A stretch of 64,000 nucleotides of DNA from Fulverythrobacter ferritrahens (GCF_020539485.1 NZ_JACDXU010000003.1:1-64000), one strand, 5' to 3'; positions 9,041-18,674 are shown, counted from the first letter of the stretch. The notes: generated from the letters alone by a model not told the origin. Translations and numbers: made by a program.

Positions 9041-9736
9041 ATGGGCTTTTGCGATACATGTTTGGTGCGCAACCGGGCAATTTGCGCCGCACTCGATTCG
9101 ACAGAGATCGCCACGCTTAATGCGATCGGACGTCGTCGAAAGCTGGAACCGGGTGAATCGCTGATCTGGGAGGGGGACGATTCCCTGCTGGTAGCCAATG
9201 TGATTGAGGGAGTGCTGAAGCTCTCCACGGGCACGGAAGACGGCCGGGAACAGATTGTCGGCGTGGTCTATCCATCCGATTTCATCGGGCGCCCCTTTGG
9301 CGCGACCACGCGCCATTCGGTAACTGCGCTTACCGAGGCCAATGTCTGCGTTTTTTCGCGCACCGATTTTGACAGTTTCGCCCATGAACATCCGGCGCTG
9401 GAACACAAGCTGCTCAAGCGCACGCTGTCGGAACTGGATCGCACGCGCCGCTGGATGCTGCTGCTGGGCCGCAAGAATGCGGAAGAAAAGCTTGCAACCT
9501 TCCTGCTCGACATGTCGGAAAGATTGTCCGAGCCAGGATGCGAGGATCCGGACCAGATGCTGGACGAATTCGAACTGCCCTTCTCGCGCCAGCAGGTTGC
9601 GGATCTGCTGGGCCTGACGATCGAAACGGTCAGCCGCCAGTTCACTCGCCTGAAGAAGGATGGGATCGTTGATTTGCCGTCACGCCGCGCGGTCACGATC
9701 CTTAACCGCGCGGCGCTCGAGGCACGGGCGGGCTGA
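9041..9736 (+). CDS. fnr: Fnr/FixK-family oxygen-responsive regulator (FnrN/FnrL type)
   Basis: A 231-residue Crp/Fnr-family activator. The N-terminus has CDTCLVRNRAIC, the C-x2-C-x7-C arrangement of alphaproteobacterial FnrN/FnrL proteins, and a fourth cysteine occurs centrally in ANVCVFSR (about residue 102). Together they would hold an oxygen-labile [4Fe-4S] cluster. The C-terminal helix-turn-helix is SRQQVADLLGLTIETVSRQF, whose E-x2-S-R is the residue pattern that reads TTGAT half-sites. It lies beside ompW, cco and hemN genes, three of which have FNR-like boxes, so it is very likely their regulator. An in-frame TTG at 9026 would add five residues; I prefer the ATG, though neither start has a strong ribosome site. 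Confidence 0.93.
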   Translation: MGFCDTCLVRNRAICAALDSTEIATLNAIGRRRKLEPGESLIWEGDDSLLVANVIEGVLKLSTGTEDGREQIVGVVYPSDFIGRPFGATTRHSVTALTEANVCVFSRTDFDSFAHEHPALEHKLLKRTLSELDRTRRWMLLLGRKNAEEKLATFLLDMSERLSEPGCEDPDQMLDEFELPFSRQQVADLLGLTIETVSRQFTRLKKDGIVDLPSRRAVTILNRAALEARAG

Positions 9737-9792
9737 GCCCGATGCCCCGGCCCCCTCTTCATGGCGAAGAGGAAAGCCGTTTCGGGCATTTT

Positions 9793-10476
9793 TCAGAAGC
9801 GGAAGCCCAACCCGGCGCTCAGTACCCAGGGGTCAAGGGCGTGACGGGTGGTGATCACTTCGGTCTGGCCCACATACCAGTGAGCCGAAGTATTGAGGAA
9901 ATACTTCTTCGCATCGAGGGCCAGAGAAAGCCCATTGTCGCCCAGCGGCACGTCGACGCCAGCCTGCAGGGCCACGCCGAATTTGTCGTTGAGCTTGAAC
10001 CCATCGGCGCCGAGAGTCTTGGCGGCGGCGCCGGGCTTCTCGTCGATGAAGATGAAATAGGTGGGGCCGACGCCGACATAGGGCTTAATCGGGCCCGCAT
10101 CGACATGGTACTTGAGCGTCAGGGTAGCGGGGATGATCTTTGCATCGCTGACGAGTTCCGCACCGGGCAGGCCGACAGTGCCATCGACATCGTGCTGGGT
10201 AACGCAGCAGATCGTCTCCACCGAGATATTGTCGGTGAAGAAGTACTCGACCGCGATAGTCGGCACGTAATTGTCATTGGCCTTGGTCTCGAGATTGTTG
10301 GGAAGGCCAACGAGATCCTTGGTCTTGTCGGTAAGCTTGCCATCGGCGAGCACGGCAGAGCCAAGCAGCTTGATCTGCCACTTGCCCTTGTCGCCGCTGG
10401 CGCCGTCTTCGGCGTGAGCCGGAACCGACAGGGCGAAAGCCGTTGCCAGGGCCACGGCGGCGGTCATCATACGCAT
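9793..10476 (-). CDS. ompW: OmpW-family outer membrane protein
   Basis: A 227-residue precursor with a signal peptide ending AHA near residue 22 and a mature eight-stranded barrel. OmpW hallmarks are the N-terminal KWQIKLLGSAVLADGKL, the central YFFTDNISVE and the PYVGVGPTYFIF strand, and a terminal phenylalanine (GLGFRF) for BAM recognition. OmpW proteins form narrow hydrophobic channels for small apolar compounds, which suits an aromatic degrader. The start is set at 10476, where signal-peptide sequence begins and a GAGGGA lies upstream. The gene is divergent from ccoN and shares a promoter region containing two FNR-like boxes, so it is probably induced at low oxygen as described for ompW elsewhere. 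Confidence 0.9.
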   Translation of the reverse strand: MRMMTAAVALATAFALSVPAHAEDGASGDKGKWQIKLLGSAVLADGKLTDKTKDLVGLPNNLETKANDNYVPTIAVEYFFTDNISVETICCVTQHDVDGTVGLPGAELVSDAKIIPATLTLKYHVDAGPIKPYVGVGPTYFIFIDEKPGAAAKTLGADGFKLNDKFGVALQAGVDVPLGDNGLSLALDAKKYFLNTSAHWYVGQTEVITTRHALDPWVLSAGLGFRF

Positions 10477-10569
10477 CGTGTCATATCCCTCGCGCCGCAG
10501 TGGCCACCCTGTGCGGCCAAGGATTTTTGCAGCGCGATGTTCCCTTTCCACCGTCTGCGGCGCAAAACA

Positions 10570-10583
10570 TTGATCCCGCGCAA
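10570..10583 (-). promoter_or_regulatory. FNR-like box, ompW side
   Basis: Read on the minus strand the site is TTGCGCGGGATCAA: one perfect half (ATCAA) and one with two changes around the standard four-base spacer. Its centre is about 100 bp before the ompW start, a workable activator position. It is less perfect than the cco-side box and was found by eye. Confidence 0.5.
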
Positions 10584-10623
10584 AACGGAGGAAAACGGCA
10601 AAACGCCCTTGAGCCACGGCGAT

Positions 10624-10637
10624 TTGACGATGATCAA
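10624..10637 (+). promoter_or_regulatory. FNR box upstream of ccoNOQP
   Basis: TTGACGATGATCAA matches the anaerobox TTGAT-N4-ATCAA with one change. It lies 53 bp before the ccoN start codon in the ompW-ccoN intergenic region. It is the expected target of the Fnr-type regulator encoded at 9041-9736. Confidence 0.8.
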
Positions 10638-10690
10638 TGTGACACCCACTCACCGGGCGCAAAGGCCGCTCCGACAGGAGGTAAGGACTC

Positions 10691-12343
10691 ATGGTAAAGG
10701 TCGTATCAGGCGCGGGCATCTGGCTCGCGATCCTATTGCTGGCCGTGATCGCCATTGCTGGCGCTCAGGACAGCGGCTTCGCCATTCACATGACGATTGT
10801 AGCCATTGCCGCCCTGATCGGGCTGGTGGTGAGCGTTAACAAGGCGGACTACGCCGCAATCGCCAAGGGAATACTCAGGACACCCGACGAAACCCGGTAT
10901 GATGACGATCCCATTCGCTGGGGCGTGATCGCCACGGTGTTCTGGGGCATGGCGGGCTTTCTGGCAGGGCTGTTCATTGCCCTGCAGCTGGCATACCCGC
11001 TCCTCAATCTGGAGCCGTTTTTCAATTTCGGGCGCCTGCGACCACTGCATACTTCAGCGGTTATCTTCGCCTTTGGCGGTAATGCGCTGATCGCCACCTC
11101 CTTCTACGTCGTGCAGCGCACCTGCCGTGCGCGACTGGCATTTCCGCAGCTCGCCCGCTTCGTCTTCTGGGGCTATCAGCTGTTCATCGTGCTTGCGGCC
11201 ACCGGCTATCTGCTGGGGATCAGCCAGTCGAAGGAATATGCCGAGCCGGAATGGTATGTGGACTGGTGGCTCACCATCGTGTGGGTGGCCTATCTGGTTG
11301 TCTTCGTCGGCACGATCCTGAAGCGGAAAGAGCCGCATATCTATGTGGCCAACTGGTTCTACCTCAGCTTCATCATCACCGTGGCGATGCTTCACCTGGT
11401 GAACAATGTGGACATTCCGGTCAGCCTCCTGGGTTCGAAGAGCTATCCGTTCTTCGGCGGTGTGCAGGGCGCGCTGGTCCAGTGGTGGTATGGCCATAAT
11501 GCGGTCGGCTTCTTCCTGACCGCCGGCTTCCTGGCCATGATGTATTATTTCGTGCCCAAGCAGGCAGAGCGGCCCATCTACAGCTATCGCCTGTCGATCA
11601 TCCACTTCTGGGCGCTGATCTTCCTCTATATCTGGGCCGGTCCGCACCACCTGCACTACACGGCGCTGCCCGACTGGGCGCAGACGCTCGGCATGGTGTT
11701 CTCGATCATGCTGTGGATGCCCAGCTGGGGCGGCATGATCAACGGTCTGATGACGCTCAACGGCGCATGGGACAAGGTCCGCACCGATCCGATCATCCGC
11801 ATGATGGTCATGTCGGTGGCCTTCTACGGCATGAGCACCTTCGAAGGGCCGATGATGTCGATCAAGAGCGTCAACTCGCTCAGCCACTATACGGACTGGA
11901 CAATCGGCCACGTGCATTCGGGTGCGCTGGGCTGGAACGGCCTGATCACCTTCTCGGCGATCTACTTCCTCGTCCCGCGCCTGTGGAAGCGCGAGCGGCT
12001 CTATTCGATCCGCATGGTCAACTGGCACTTCTGGCTCGCTACGCTGGGGATCGTCTTCTACGCCGCCAGCATGTGGGTGGCAGGCATCACCCAGGGTCTG
12101 ATGTGGCGTGAATATGGTGCCGACGGCTATCTGGTGAACAGCTTTGCCGACACGGTTGCCGCGCTTCACTGGGAATATGTCGCCCGTGCCTTTGGCGGTG
12201 CGCTCTACCTCGCCGGTGCCGTTTTGCTGGTGATCAATGTGTGGCGCACGATCCTGGGGCATCTGCGCCAGGAAGCACCGATGCACAACGCAACCTTCAA
12301 TGAAGCGGCTGACCGTCCGGCGGCCCCTGTTCCGGCCGAATGA
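10691..12343 (+). CDS. ccoN: cbb3-type cytochrome c oxidase subunit I
   Basis: The 550-residue catalytic subunit of the high-affinity cbb3 terminal oxidase in the inner membrane. It reduces oxygen to water at the haem b3-CuB centre and pumps protons. Expected histidine ligands appear in [25 protein letters not shown], the CuB segment [17 protein letters not shown] and [14 protein letters not shown]. About twelve or more membrane helices fill the chain, and an extra N-terminal hydrophobic stretch precedes the core. The ATG at 10691 follows a strong AGGAGG. It heads the ccoNOQP-ccoGHIS operon under the FNR box at 10624. Confidence 0.98.
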   Translation: MVKVVSGAGIWLAILLLAVIAIAGAQDSGFAIHMTIVAIAALIGLVVSVNKADYAAIAKGILRTPDETRYDDDPIRWGVIATVFWGMAGFLAGLFIALQLAYPLLNLEPFFNFGRLRPLHTSAVIFAFGGNALIATSFYVVQRTCRARLAFPQLARFVFWGYQLFIVLAATGYLLGISQSKEYAEPEWYVDWWLTIVWVAYLVVFVGTILKRKEPHIYVANWFYLSFIITVAMLHLVNNVDIPVSLLGSKSYPFFGGVQGALVQWWYGHNAVGFFLTAGFLAMMYYFVPKQAERPIYSYRLSIIHFWALIFLYIWAGPHHLHYTALPDWAQTLGMVFSIMLWMPSWGGMINGLMTLNGAWDKVRTDPIIRMMVMSVAFYGMSTFEGPMMSIKSVNSLSHYTDWTIGHVHSGALGWNGLITFSAIYFLVPRLWKRERLYSIRMVNWHFWLATLGIVFYAASMWVAGITQGLMWREYGADGYLVNSFADTVAALHWEYVARAFGGALYLAGAVLLVINVWRTILGHLRQEAPMHNATFNEAADRPAAPVPAE

Positions 12344-12356
12344 GGAGGGAAAAACA

Positions 12357-13106
12357 ATGGTAAGCCTGACTCAGCACCACAAGAAGCTGGAACGTAACAT
12401 CACCCTTCTCGGCGTGTTTGCCTTCCTTGCCGTGACCGTGGGCGGGATCGTTGAAATCGCTCCGCTCTTCTGGATCGATAATACGATCGAGAAAGTGGAT
12501 GGGATGCGGCCCTATACTCCGCTCGAACAGGCGGGGCGTGACATCTATGTGCGCGAAGGCTGCTATGTCTGCCACAGCCAGATGATCCGCCCCTTCCGGG
12601 ACGAAGTGGAACGTTATGGTCACTACAGCCTCGCTGCCGAGAGCATGTATGACCATCCGTTCCAGTGGGGCTCCAAGCGCACCGGGCCTGACCTGGCCCG
12701 CGTGGGTGGCCGCTATTCGGACGAATGGCACGTGCAGCACCTCAAGGATCCGCGCGCAGTGGTTCCTGAAAGCGTGATGCCGCCCTATGCCTTCCTGGCG
12801 GACCGCGATCTGGAGATTGGCGATCCGGCGGCGCAGCTGGTGGCCCTGAAGAATGTCGGCGTGCCCTATAGCAAGGCCGATATCGAACGCGCCAAGGCAG
12901 ACCTGCTCGCCCAGGCCGATCCCAATGCCGATGCTGGCGATCTGGCCACCCGTTACCCCAAGGCGCAGATACGCGACTTTGACGGTAATCCTCAGCGCCT
13001 GACCGAAATGGATGCGCTGGTCGCCTACCTTCAGATGCTCGGCACGCTGGTGGATGTGAACAGCGCCGCAGCCCAGGAAGATCTGGCGAAGGAGAAGGGA
13101 CGATGA
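12357..13106 (+). CDS. ccoO: cbb3 oxidase monohaem cytochrome c subunit
   Basis: A 249-residue subunit II with one N-terminal membrane anchor (about residues 17-37) and a periplasmic cytochrome c domain. The single haem site is CYVCH (about residue 68) in [15 protein letters not shown], and the distal methionine is probably in [10 protein letters not shown]. It passes electrons from CcoP to the CcoN haems. The start at 12357 follows GAGGAGGG, 13 bases after the ccoN stop; an extended reading from 12237 overlaps ccoN and is not credible. Its stop overlaps the ccoQ start as ATGA. Confidence 0.97.
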   Translation: MVSLTQHHKKLERNITLLGVFAFLAVTVGGIVEIAPLFWIDNTIEKVDGMRPYTPLEQAGRDIYVREGCYVCHSQMIRPFRDEVERYGHYSLAAESMYDHPFQWGSKRTGPDLARVGGRYSDEWHVQHLKDPRAVVPESVMPPYAFLADRDLEIGDPAAQLVALKNVGVPYSKADIERAKADLLAQADPNADAGDLATRYPKAQIRDFDGNPQRLTEMDALVAYLQMLGTLVDVNSAAAQEDLAKEKGR

Positions 13107-13273
13107 GTGGTCACTCGGTCTACGACAACCTTCGCCACATCGCGGATAGCTGGGGCCTGATGGCCATGCTCGTGGTGTTCGTGGTGCTGTGCCTGTGGCC
13201 CTTCCGGCCGGGGGCCAAGTCCCTCAATCAGGAAGCCGCCGAAGCGATCTTCAAGGACGATAGCGATGACTGA
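13103..13273 (+). CDS. ccoQ: cbb3 oxidase small subunit CcoQ/FixQ
   Basis: A 56-residue single-span membrane protein that stabilises the cbb3 complex. One hydrophobic helix ([16 protein letters not shown], residues about 19-34) is followed by the family-typical positively charged RPGAK and an acidic tail ending DDSDD. Its ATG overlaps the ccoO stop (ATGA), and its end overlaps the ccoP start by eight bases. Order and spacing match the usual ccoNOQP operon. Confidence 0.93.
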   Translation: MSGHSVYDNLRHIADSWGLMAMLVVFVVLCLWPFRPGAKSLNQEAAEAIFKDDSDD

Positions 13274-14207
13274 CATCAAACACGACGGGCCCCGCATCGA
13301 TGAGGCAACCGGCGTCGAAACCGTCGGGCATGAATGGGACGGCATCGAGGAACTGAACAACCCACTGCCGCGCTGGTGGATACTCAGCTTCTATGCCTGC
13401 ATTCTCTGGGCCATTGCCTATTGTATCGCCTATCCGGCCTGGCCGATGATCTCCAGCGCTACCCAGGGCATGCTCGGCTGGACCAGCCGGGGGGAACTGG
13501 CAGCCGAGATGAAGACCCAGGAAAAGGAGCGCGCCGCGAATGTGGCTGCGCTGGCCGGCATGCCGATCGAGCAATTGCCGGGCAATCCGGCACTGATGCG
13601 CGCCGCCGTTGCCGGGGGTCGGGCAGCCTTCAAGGTCAATTGCGTGCAATGCCATGGTTCGGGTGCGGCCGGGAGCAAAGGCTATCCCAACCTCAACGAT
13701 GACGACTGGCTGTGGGGCGGTGACCTCAAGGCGATCGAGACGACGCTGATCCACGGCATTCGTCAACCTGGGGACGATCAGACGCGGTTCAGCCAGATGC
13801 CTTCGTTCGGGCGTGACGGCATTCTCACCCCCGCTCAGGTGAGTGCGGTGACCAGCCATGTGCTGGCGCTTTCGGGCAAGGCCAAGGACAGCCCTGCCGG
13901 TGCGCAGCTCTTCACGGAAAACTGCGCGGTGTGCCATGGACCCGATGGCAAGGGCATGCGCGAATTCGGTGCGCCGAACCTGACCGATGCGATCTGGCTC
14001 TTTGGCGGCAGCCGCCAGGATGTGATCGCCAGCGTAACCAACGCGCATGCGGGCGTCATGCCGGCATGGGGCAACCGTCTGGACCCCGTGACCATCAAGA
14101 TGCTGGCAGCTTATGTCCATTCGCTGGGAGGGGGCGAGGACTTCATCGAACAGGCGGCTCCGGCCGCGCCCGCAACCCCGGCGGAACAGACCAATGAACA
14201 ACCCTGA
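13266..14207 (+). CDS. ccoP: cbb3 oxidase dihaem cytochrome c subunit
   Basis: A 313-residue subunit III. The N-terminal anchor region holds WDGIEELNNPLPRWWI and a membrane span (about 38-60). It is followed by two periplasmic cytochrome c domains with haem motifs CVQCH (about residue 126) and CAVCH (about residue 220). Probable axial methionines are in FSQMPSFGRDG and AGVMPAWG. It is the electron entry point of the oxidase. The C-terminus is alanine/proline-rich (PAAPATPAEQ). The ccoG start at 14194 overlaps its end by 14 bases. Confidence 0.97.
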   Translation: MTDIKHDGPRIDEATGVETVGHEWDGIEELNNPLPRWWILSFYACILWAIAYCIAYPAWPMISSATQGMLGWTSRGELAAEMKTQEKERAANVAALAGMPIEQLPGNPALMRAAVAGGRAAFKVNCVQCHGSGAAGSKGYPNLNDDDWLWGGDLKAIETTLIHGIRQPGDDQTRFSQMPSFGRDGILTPAQVSAVTSHVLALSGKAKDSPAGAQLFTENCAVCHGPDGKGMREFGAPNLTDAIWLFGGSRQDVIASVTNAHAGVMPAWGNRLDPVTIKMLAAYVHSLGGGEDFIEQAAPAAPATPAEQTNEQP

Positions 14208-15666
14208 AAAGATAATGGTCCCGGGATCGCACGTCCCGGGGCCGGAGAAGCTCTACGAAAAACGGAAGGGCGTCTATCCGCAAAAGATCGACGGGCCCTT
14301 CCGCCGCTTCAAATGGTTCGTGATGTTCGTCACCCTGACGATCTATTACGGTACCCCCTGGTTGCGGTGGGACCGCGGCCCCTATGCGCCGGATCAGGCC
14401 GTGCTGGTGGATCTGGCGCATCGCCGCTTCTACATGTTCGGCATCGAGATCTGGCCGCATGAATTCTATTTCGTGGCCGGCCTGTTGATCATGGCCGGTA
14501 TCGGCCTGTTCCTGGTGACCAGTGCCGTGGGCCGCGCCTGGTGCGGCTATAGCTGCCCGCAGACGGTATGGACCGATCTGTTCCAGCATATCGACCGCTT
14601 CGTCGATGGTGATCGCAACGCCCAGATGCGTCTGGCGAAAGCGCCCTGGGGCCCGCAGAAGATTTTCAAGCGGACGCTGAAATATTCGATCTACCTGCTG
14701 ATCAGTTTCTGGACCGGCGGCGCATGGATCATGTATTTCGCCGACGCGCCGACGCTCACCCATGATTTCTGGACCGGGCAGGCCGCGCCCGTCGCTTATG
14801 CGACCGTGGCGGTGCTGACGGCCACGACCTTCCTGCTGGGCGGTTTCGCCCGCGAGCAGGTGTGCATCTACATGTGCCCCTGGCCGCGCATCCAGACCGC
14901 GATGCTCGACGAGAAATCGCTGCTCGTCACTTACAAGGACTGGCGCGGCGAGAAGCGCGGCAGCCTGAAGAAGGCGGAGAAGAACCCGGGCGAATATGGC
15001 GACTGCATCGATTGCAACCAATGCGTCGCCGTCTGCCCAACCGGCTATGACATTCGCAATGGACCGGACATCGCCTGCATCACCTGCGGGCTGTGCATCG
15101 ATGCCTGTGACCGGGTGATGAAGGAAGTCGGTCGCCCGCGCGGGCTGATCGACTATGCCACGCTGGAGGACAACAAGCGCGAATCTGCGGGGGAAACGCC
15201 GCGGCCCGTGTGGAAGACGATCTTTCACCTGCGGACGATCATCTATCTGGGAGTATGGGGTGGGCTCGGCCTCGGGCTGCTCTTCGCGCTGGGTACGCGC
15301 AACCATACCGACATCACCATCGCGCAGGACCGCAATCCGCCCTTCATGCTGATGAGCGACGGATCGGTGCGCAATGCCTACACGCTGAAGCTGCGCAATA
15401 TGGAAAGCCGCCCGCGCAAGATGGAAGTCGCCATCGAGGGACTGCCCGGCGCTGTAATGTGGAGCGAGGACATGCCGCGCGAGGCTGCTGCCCGCAAGAT
15501 CGTGCGCGATGTCCCGGCTGACGAGATCGACACGATGCGCGCCTATGTTGTCGTGCCGGAAGGCGCCAGAAGCCAGAAGTTCACCTTCATCCTGCGTTCG
15601 CTCGACGAAACGGGCGAGAGCGATAGCGGTCAGGCGAATTTCGAAGCACCCGGATCGGAGGAGTGA
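14194..15666 (+). CDS. ccoG: cbb3 assembly membrane ferredoxin-like protein
   Basis: A 490-residue CcoG/FixG protein, described elsewhere as a copper reductase needed to supply Cu(I) to the cbb3 oxidase. Several membrane helices in the first half include the CGYSCPQTVWTDLF motif and REQVCIYMCPWPRIQ. Two [4Fe-4S] ferredoxin motifs follow at about residues 271-306 (CIDCNQCVAVCP and CITCGLCIDACDRVM). The C-terminal third is a soluble immunoglobulin-like domain. The ATG at 14194 gives the normal N-terminus; a longer reading from 14113 would lie inside ccoP. It is translationally coupled to ccoP. Confidence 0.96.
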   Translation: MNNPEKIMVPGSHVPGPEKLYEKRKGVYPQKIDGPFRRFKWFVMFVTLTIYYGTPWLRWDRGPYAPDQAVLVDLAHRRFYMFGIEIWPHEFYFVAGLLIMAGIGLFLVTSAVGRAWCGYSCPQTVWTDLFQHIDRFVDGDRNAQMRLAKAPWGPQKIFKRTLKYSIYLLISFWTGGAWIMYFADAPTLTHDFWTGQAAPVAYATVAVLTATTFLLGGFAREQVCIYMCPWPRIQTAMLDEKSLLVTYKDWRGEKRGSLKKAEKNPGEYGDCIDCNQCVAVCPTGYDIRNGPDIACITCGLCIDACDRVMKEVGRPRGLIDYATLEDNKRESAGETPRPVWKTIFHLRTIIYLGVWGGLGLGLLFALGTRNHTDITIAQDRNPPFMLMSDGSVRNAYTLKLRNMESRPRKMEVAIEGLPGAVMWSEDMPREAAARKIVRDVPADEIDTMRAYVVVPEGARSQKFTFILRSLDETGESDSGQANFEAPGSEE

Positions 15667-15671
15667 AGACC

Positions 15672-16133
15672 ATGGATGCCCCCATCAAAGGCGGTCGTTT
15701 CACCGGATGGCATGCCACGGCGATCTTCATCGCCTTCTTCGGTACGGTCGGCACGGTGAATGTGGTGATGGCCCGCTATGCCACTTCCACCTTCGGCGGT
15801 GTCGTGGTCGAGAACTCCTATGTTGCCAGCCAGGAATTCAATGGCTGGCTCGACCGGGCGGCGAAGTCGAAGGAACTGGGCTGGCAGGCAGATGCCGCTC
15901 GCACGCCGCAAGGCCGGGTGGCGGTGACCCTCGCCGGCGCACCGGACGACGCGCAGCTGGATGGCGATGCCCGCCATCCGCTGGGGCGGCTGGATGACGT
16001 TGCGCTTACCTTTACCCGGCAGGCGGATGGCAGCTATCTCTCGCGTGAGACGCTTCCGGAAGGGCGCTGGACCCTGCGCCTTGCCGCCAAAGCGGGCACG
16101 GATAGCTGGCGCGGGGAGGAAGAGCTGAAATGA
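15672..16133 (+). CDS. ccoH: cbb3 assembly protein CcoH/FixH
   Basis: A 153-residue FixH-family protein with one N-terminal membrane helix (GWHATAIFIAFFGTVGTVNV) and a periplasmic domain containing the family stretch ENSYVASQEFNGWLDRA. FixH helps deliver copper and assemble the cbb3 complex with the CcoI ATPase. GGAGGA at 15657-15662 sits nine bases before the ATG at 15672 and selects it over the GTG at 15663. Its stop overlaps the ccoI start as ATGA. Confidence 0.93.
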   Translation: MDAPIKGGRFTGWHATAIFIAFFGTVGTVNVVMARYATSTFGGVVVENSYVASQEFNGWLDRAAKSKELGWQADAARTPQGRVAVTLAGAPDDAQLDGDARHPLGRLDDVALTFTRQADGSYLSRETLPEGRWTLRLAAKAGTDSWRGEEELK

Positions 16134-18250
16134 CCGCGCTGGCCCGCCAGGATGAAGGGGACATTGCCCAGACGGTGCTCGCCGTGCCGGGCATGCATTG
16201 CGCGGGCTGCATGTCCAAGATCGAGCGGGGGCTCGAAGGGCGGCCAGGCATCGTGTCTGCCCGGGTGAACCTCTCGGCCCGACAAGTGACAATCGCGCAT
16301 GATCCCTCGGTAAAGCCGCGCGATCTGGTGGAGGAACTGGACCGGATCGGCTTCGAGGCCGAACCCCGCAAGGGCGCGCTGGCGCGCAGCCAGTCGGCGG
16401 TCAAGCCATTGCTGGCGCCGCTCGCCGTTTCGGCCTTCGCCTGCATGAATGTGATGCTGCTCTCTGTCAGCGTCTGGTCCGGGGCAGAGGGCGCAACGCG
16501 CACGCTGTTCCACTGGATTTCGGCAGGCATCGGCATTCCCGCGATTGTCTATGGCGGCATGCCATTCTTCAAATCCGCCTGGGGTGCCTTGCGGCGCGGG
16601 CGGACCAATATGGACGTGCCGATCTCCATCGGTGTCTTTCTAGCCACTGCCCTGAGTTCCTATGAGACCATAACCGGCGGGCATGATGCGTGGTTTGACG
16701 GCGCGCTGATGCTGCTGGCCTTCCTGCTGGCGGGCCGCGTGCTGGATGCCATGATGCGCGACCGGGCGCGGACAGGCGTGGATGCCCTGCTCAGCCATGC
16801 CGCGCAGGGCGCCATGGTGGTGGCCGCAGACGGCACGCTCGAATGGAAGAAGGCGGATGATCTCGCTCCGGGCATGATCATGCGCGTGGCCGCTGGCGAG
16901 CGGCTGGCCGCCGATGGCGAGATCGCGCTGGGAAGCAGCCGCTTCGATCAATCCCTGTTAACCGGCGAAAGTGCGCCCGTTCCCGGCGCGGCTGGCGATC
17001 GGGTGCTGGCCGGCACGTTGAACCTCGATGCGCCGGTGGATGTACGTGTGCTTGCTATCGGTCAGGACACGACATTGGCGGAAATTGCGCGGCTGATGGA
17101 AGCTGCCGCGCAGGACCGGTCCAAATATGTGCGCATCGCCGATCGCGCCGCGCGCCTCTATGCGCCTGCGGTGCATACGCTGGCGGCAGTCACCTTCATC
17201 GGCTGGATGCTGGCCGGTGCAGGTTGGTATCAGTCGCTTGTCGTGGCTATCTCGGTTCTGATCATTACCTGCCCCTGCGCGCTGGGACTTGCCGTGCCGG
17301 TGGCGCAGGTGGTGGCCAGCGGGGCACTGATGCGGGCGGGGATCATGGTGAAAGACGGGTCGGCGCTCGAACGGCTTTCCAAGGCTGACCGCGCCCTGCT
17401 GGACAAGACCGGCACACTGACGCTGGGCAGGCCAGTGCCGGACCCGGCGGTCGTGGCAAATCTTCCGCCTGAAGCTGCGGCAATTACCCTTTCCCTTGCC
17501 TCGCATAGCCGCCACCCGATTTCCAAGGCGCTCGCCAGCGCCCTGGCCGCTCGGGGCATTCGCGCGATCGAGCTGGACTCGGTGGAAGAGCGGCCCGGTG
17601 AAGGTGTCTTTGCCTTTCACGAAGGGCGCAAGGTCGCATTGCGGCGCCCGGAAGGCGCCAGCGGGATCGCCGTCACTCTCGATATTGAGGGCATGCCCAC
17701 CTGGCTCATCCCCTTCGCCGACCGGCTGCGTCCCGATGCGAGGGAAGCCCTTGACCGGCTGGCCGGGATGGGTGTGGAAACCTCGATCATCTCGGGCGAT
17801 CACACCGCCTCCGTCGCGCAGGTCGCGCGGGAAACCAACCTGTTTGCGCAGGCCGAAGCCTCGCCGCAGGACAAGCAGGAACTGATCGGCCGGTTGCAGG
17901 CCGCAGGGCGCAATGTGCTGATGGTGGGGGACGGGCTGAATGACGGCCCTGCTCTTGCGAAGGCCAACAGTTCCATCGCGCCGGGTTCGGCAAGCGATGT
18001 CGGGCTGCAGGCTTCCGATCTGGTGTTCGTGCAGGATTCGCTCCTTGCCCTGCCTCGCGCAATCAAGGTTGCGCGGGCGACGATGCGGGTGGTGAAGCAG
18101 AATTTCGCCCTCGCCATCGGTTATAACGCATTCGCTGTGCCGCTCGCCATCGCGGGCTATGTCACGCCGATGATCGCCGCACTTGCCATGTCGACCAGTT
18201 CGTTGATCGTGGTCGCCAATTCGCTGCGCCTTGCGCGCGCGGCCCGGTAG
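16130..18250 (+). CDS. ccoI: CcoI/FixI copper-transporting P1B-type ATPase
   Basis: A 706-residue heavy-metal P-type ATPase that supplies copper for cbb3 oxidase assembly. An N-terminal metal-binding domain has GMHCAGCMSKIE (about residues 22-33). The transmembrane metal site is CPCALGLAVPVA (about residue 381), the phosphorylation site is DKTGTLTLG (about 424), and the hinge is GDGLNDGPALAKA near residue 600. Position between ccoH and ccoS identifies it as the assembly-type rather than detoxification-type exporter. No frameshift is seen. Confidence 0.96.
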   Translation: MTALARQDEGDIAQTVLAVPGMHCAGCMSKIERGLEGRPGIVSARVNLSARQVTIAHDPSVKPRDLVEELDRIGFEAEPRKGALARSQSAVKPLLAPLAVSAFACMNVMLLSVSVWSGAEGATRTLFHWISAGIGIPAIVYGGMPFFKSAWGALRRGRTNMDVPISIGVFLATALSSYETITGGHDAWFDGALMLLAFLLAGRVLDAMMRDRARTGVDALLSHAAQGAMVVAADGTLEWKKADDLAPGMIMRVAAGERLAADGEIALGSSRFDQSLLTGESAPVPGAAGDRVLAGTLNLDAPVDVRVLAIGQDTTLAEIARLMEAAAQDRSKYVRIADRAARLYAPAVHTLAAVTFIGWMLAGAGWYQSLVVAISVLIITCPCALGLAVPVAQVVASGALMRAGIMVKDGSALERLSKADRALLDKTGTLTLGRPVPDPAVVANLPPEAAAITLSLASHSRHPISKALASALAARGIRAIELDSVEERPGEGVFAFHEGRKVALRRPEGASGIAVTLDIEGMPTWLIPFADRLRPDAREALDRLAGMGVETSIISGDHTASVAQVARETNLFAQAEASPQDKQELIGRLQAAGRNVLMVGDGLNDGPALAKANSSIAPGSASDVGLQASDLVFVQDSLLALPRAIKVARATMRVVKQNFALAIGYNAFAVPLAIAGYVTPMIAALAMSTSSLIVVANSLRLARAAR

Positions 18251-18259
18251 GAGACCGGC

Positions 18260-18406
18260 ATGAACGTCATCGCCATTCTGATCCCCGTCGCCCTGCTGCT
18301 CGGCCTCGGCGGGTTGGCGGCGTTCTTCTGGTCCATGAAGAGCGGCCAGTTCGAGGATATGGATGGCGCCGCCAATCGCATCCTGATCGACGAGGAGGAC
18401 GATTGA
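18260..18406 (+). CDS. ccoS: cbb3 oxidase maturation protein CcoS
   Basis: A 48-residue protein with one N-terminal membrane helix (MNVIAILIPVALLLGLGG) and the family features FFWSMKSGQFEDMDGAA and an acidic end (DEEDD). CcoS is required to insert the redox cofactors into CcoN. The ATG comes nine bases after the ccoI stop with a GGAGA upstream, and its TGA overlaps the ATG of the following small gene by one base. Confidence 0.93.
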   Translation: MNVIAILIPVALLLGLGGLAAFFWSMKSGQFEDMDGAANRILIDEEDD

Positions 18407-18654
18407 TGGGGCCGCTGACGCAGGCATTTGCTGTCGTTGCGCTGATTCCAGCCGCTGCCAATCCCTCGCTCATGTTGCGCGGGGAGGCATTGCTGATGAG
18501 CCTGTGCGGGGGTGGTTCCGTTTCCGTGCCTCTGGAAACGCCGCTTCCGGGCTCGCAGGGGACTGCCTGTTGCGCCAAAGGCTGTCATTCGGACGACAAG
18601 CGCAAGCGCGCCCGGACAGGCCCGACGCTGCCCGAAGAACCTGGCGGCGAATAG
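18406..18654 (+). CDS. small cysteine-rich protein of unknown function
   Basis: An 82-residue open frame starting at the ATG that overlaps the ccoS stop by one base, so translation is probably coupled. The first ~18 residues (LTQAFAVVALIPAAANPS) look like a short signal or anchor. The rest holds MSLCGGG and the cluster CCAKGCHSDDKRKR, which resembles a metal or haem ligand set, then a basic and proline-rich tail. I do not recognise a named family. The tight fit between ccoS and hemN suggests a role in cbb3 assembly or copper handling; this is inference. The GAGGAGG just before it supports expression. Confidence 0.6.
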   Translation: MGPLTQAFAVVALIPAAANPSLMLRGEALLMSLCGGGSVSVPLETPLPGSQGTACCAKGCHSDDKRKRARTGPTLPEEPGGE

Positions 18655-18674
18655 TTCCCGCAAGTTTGTAACTT

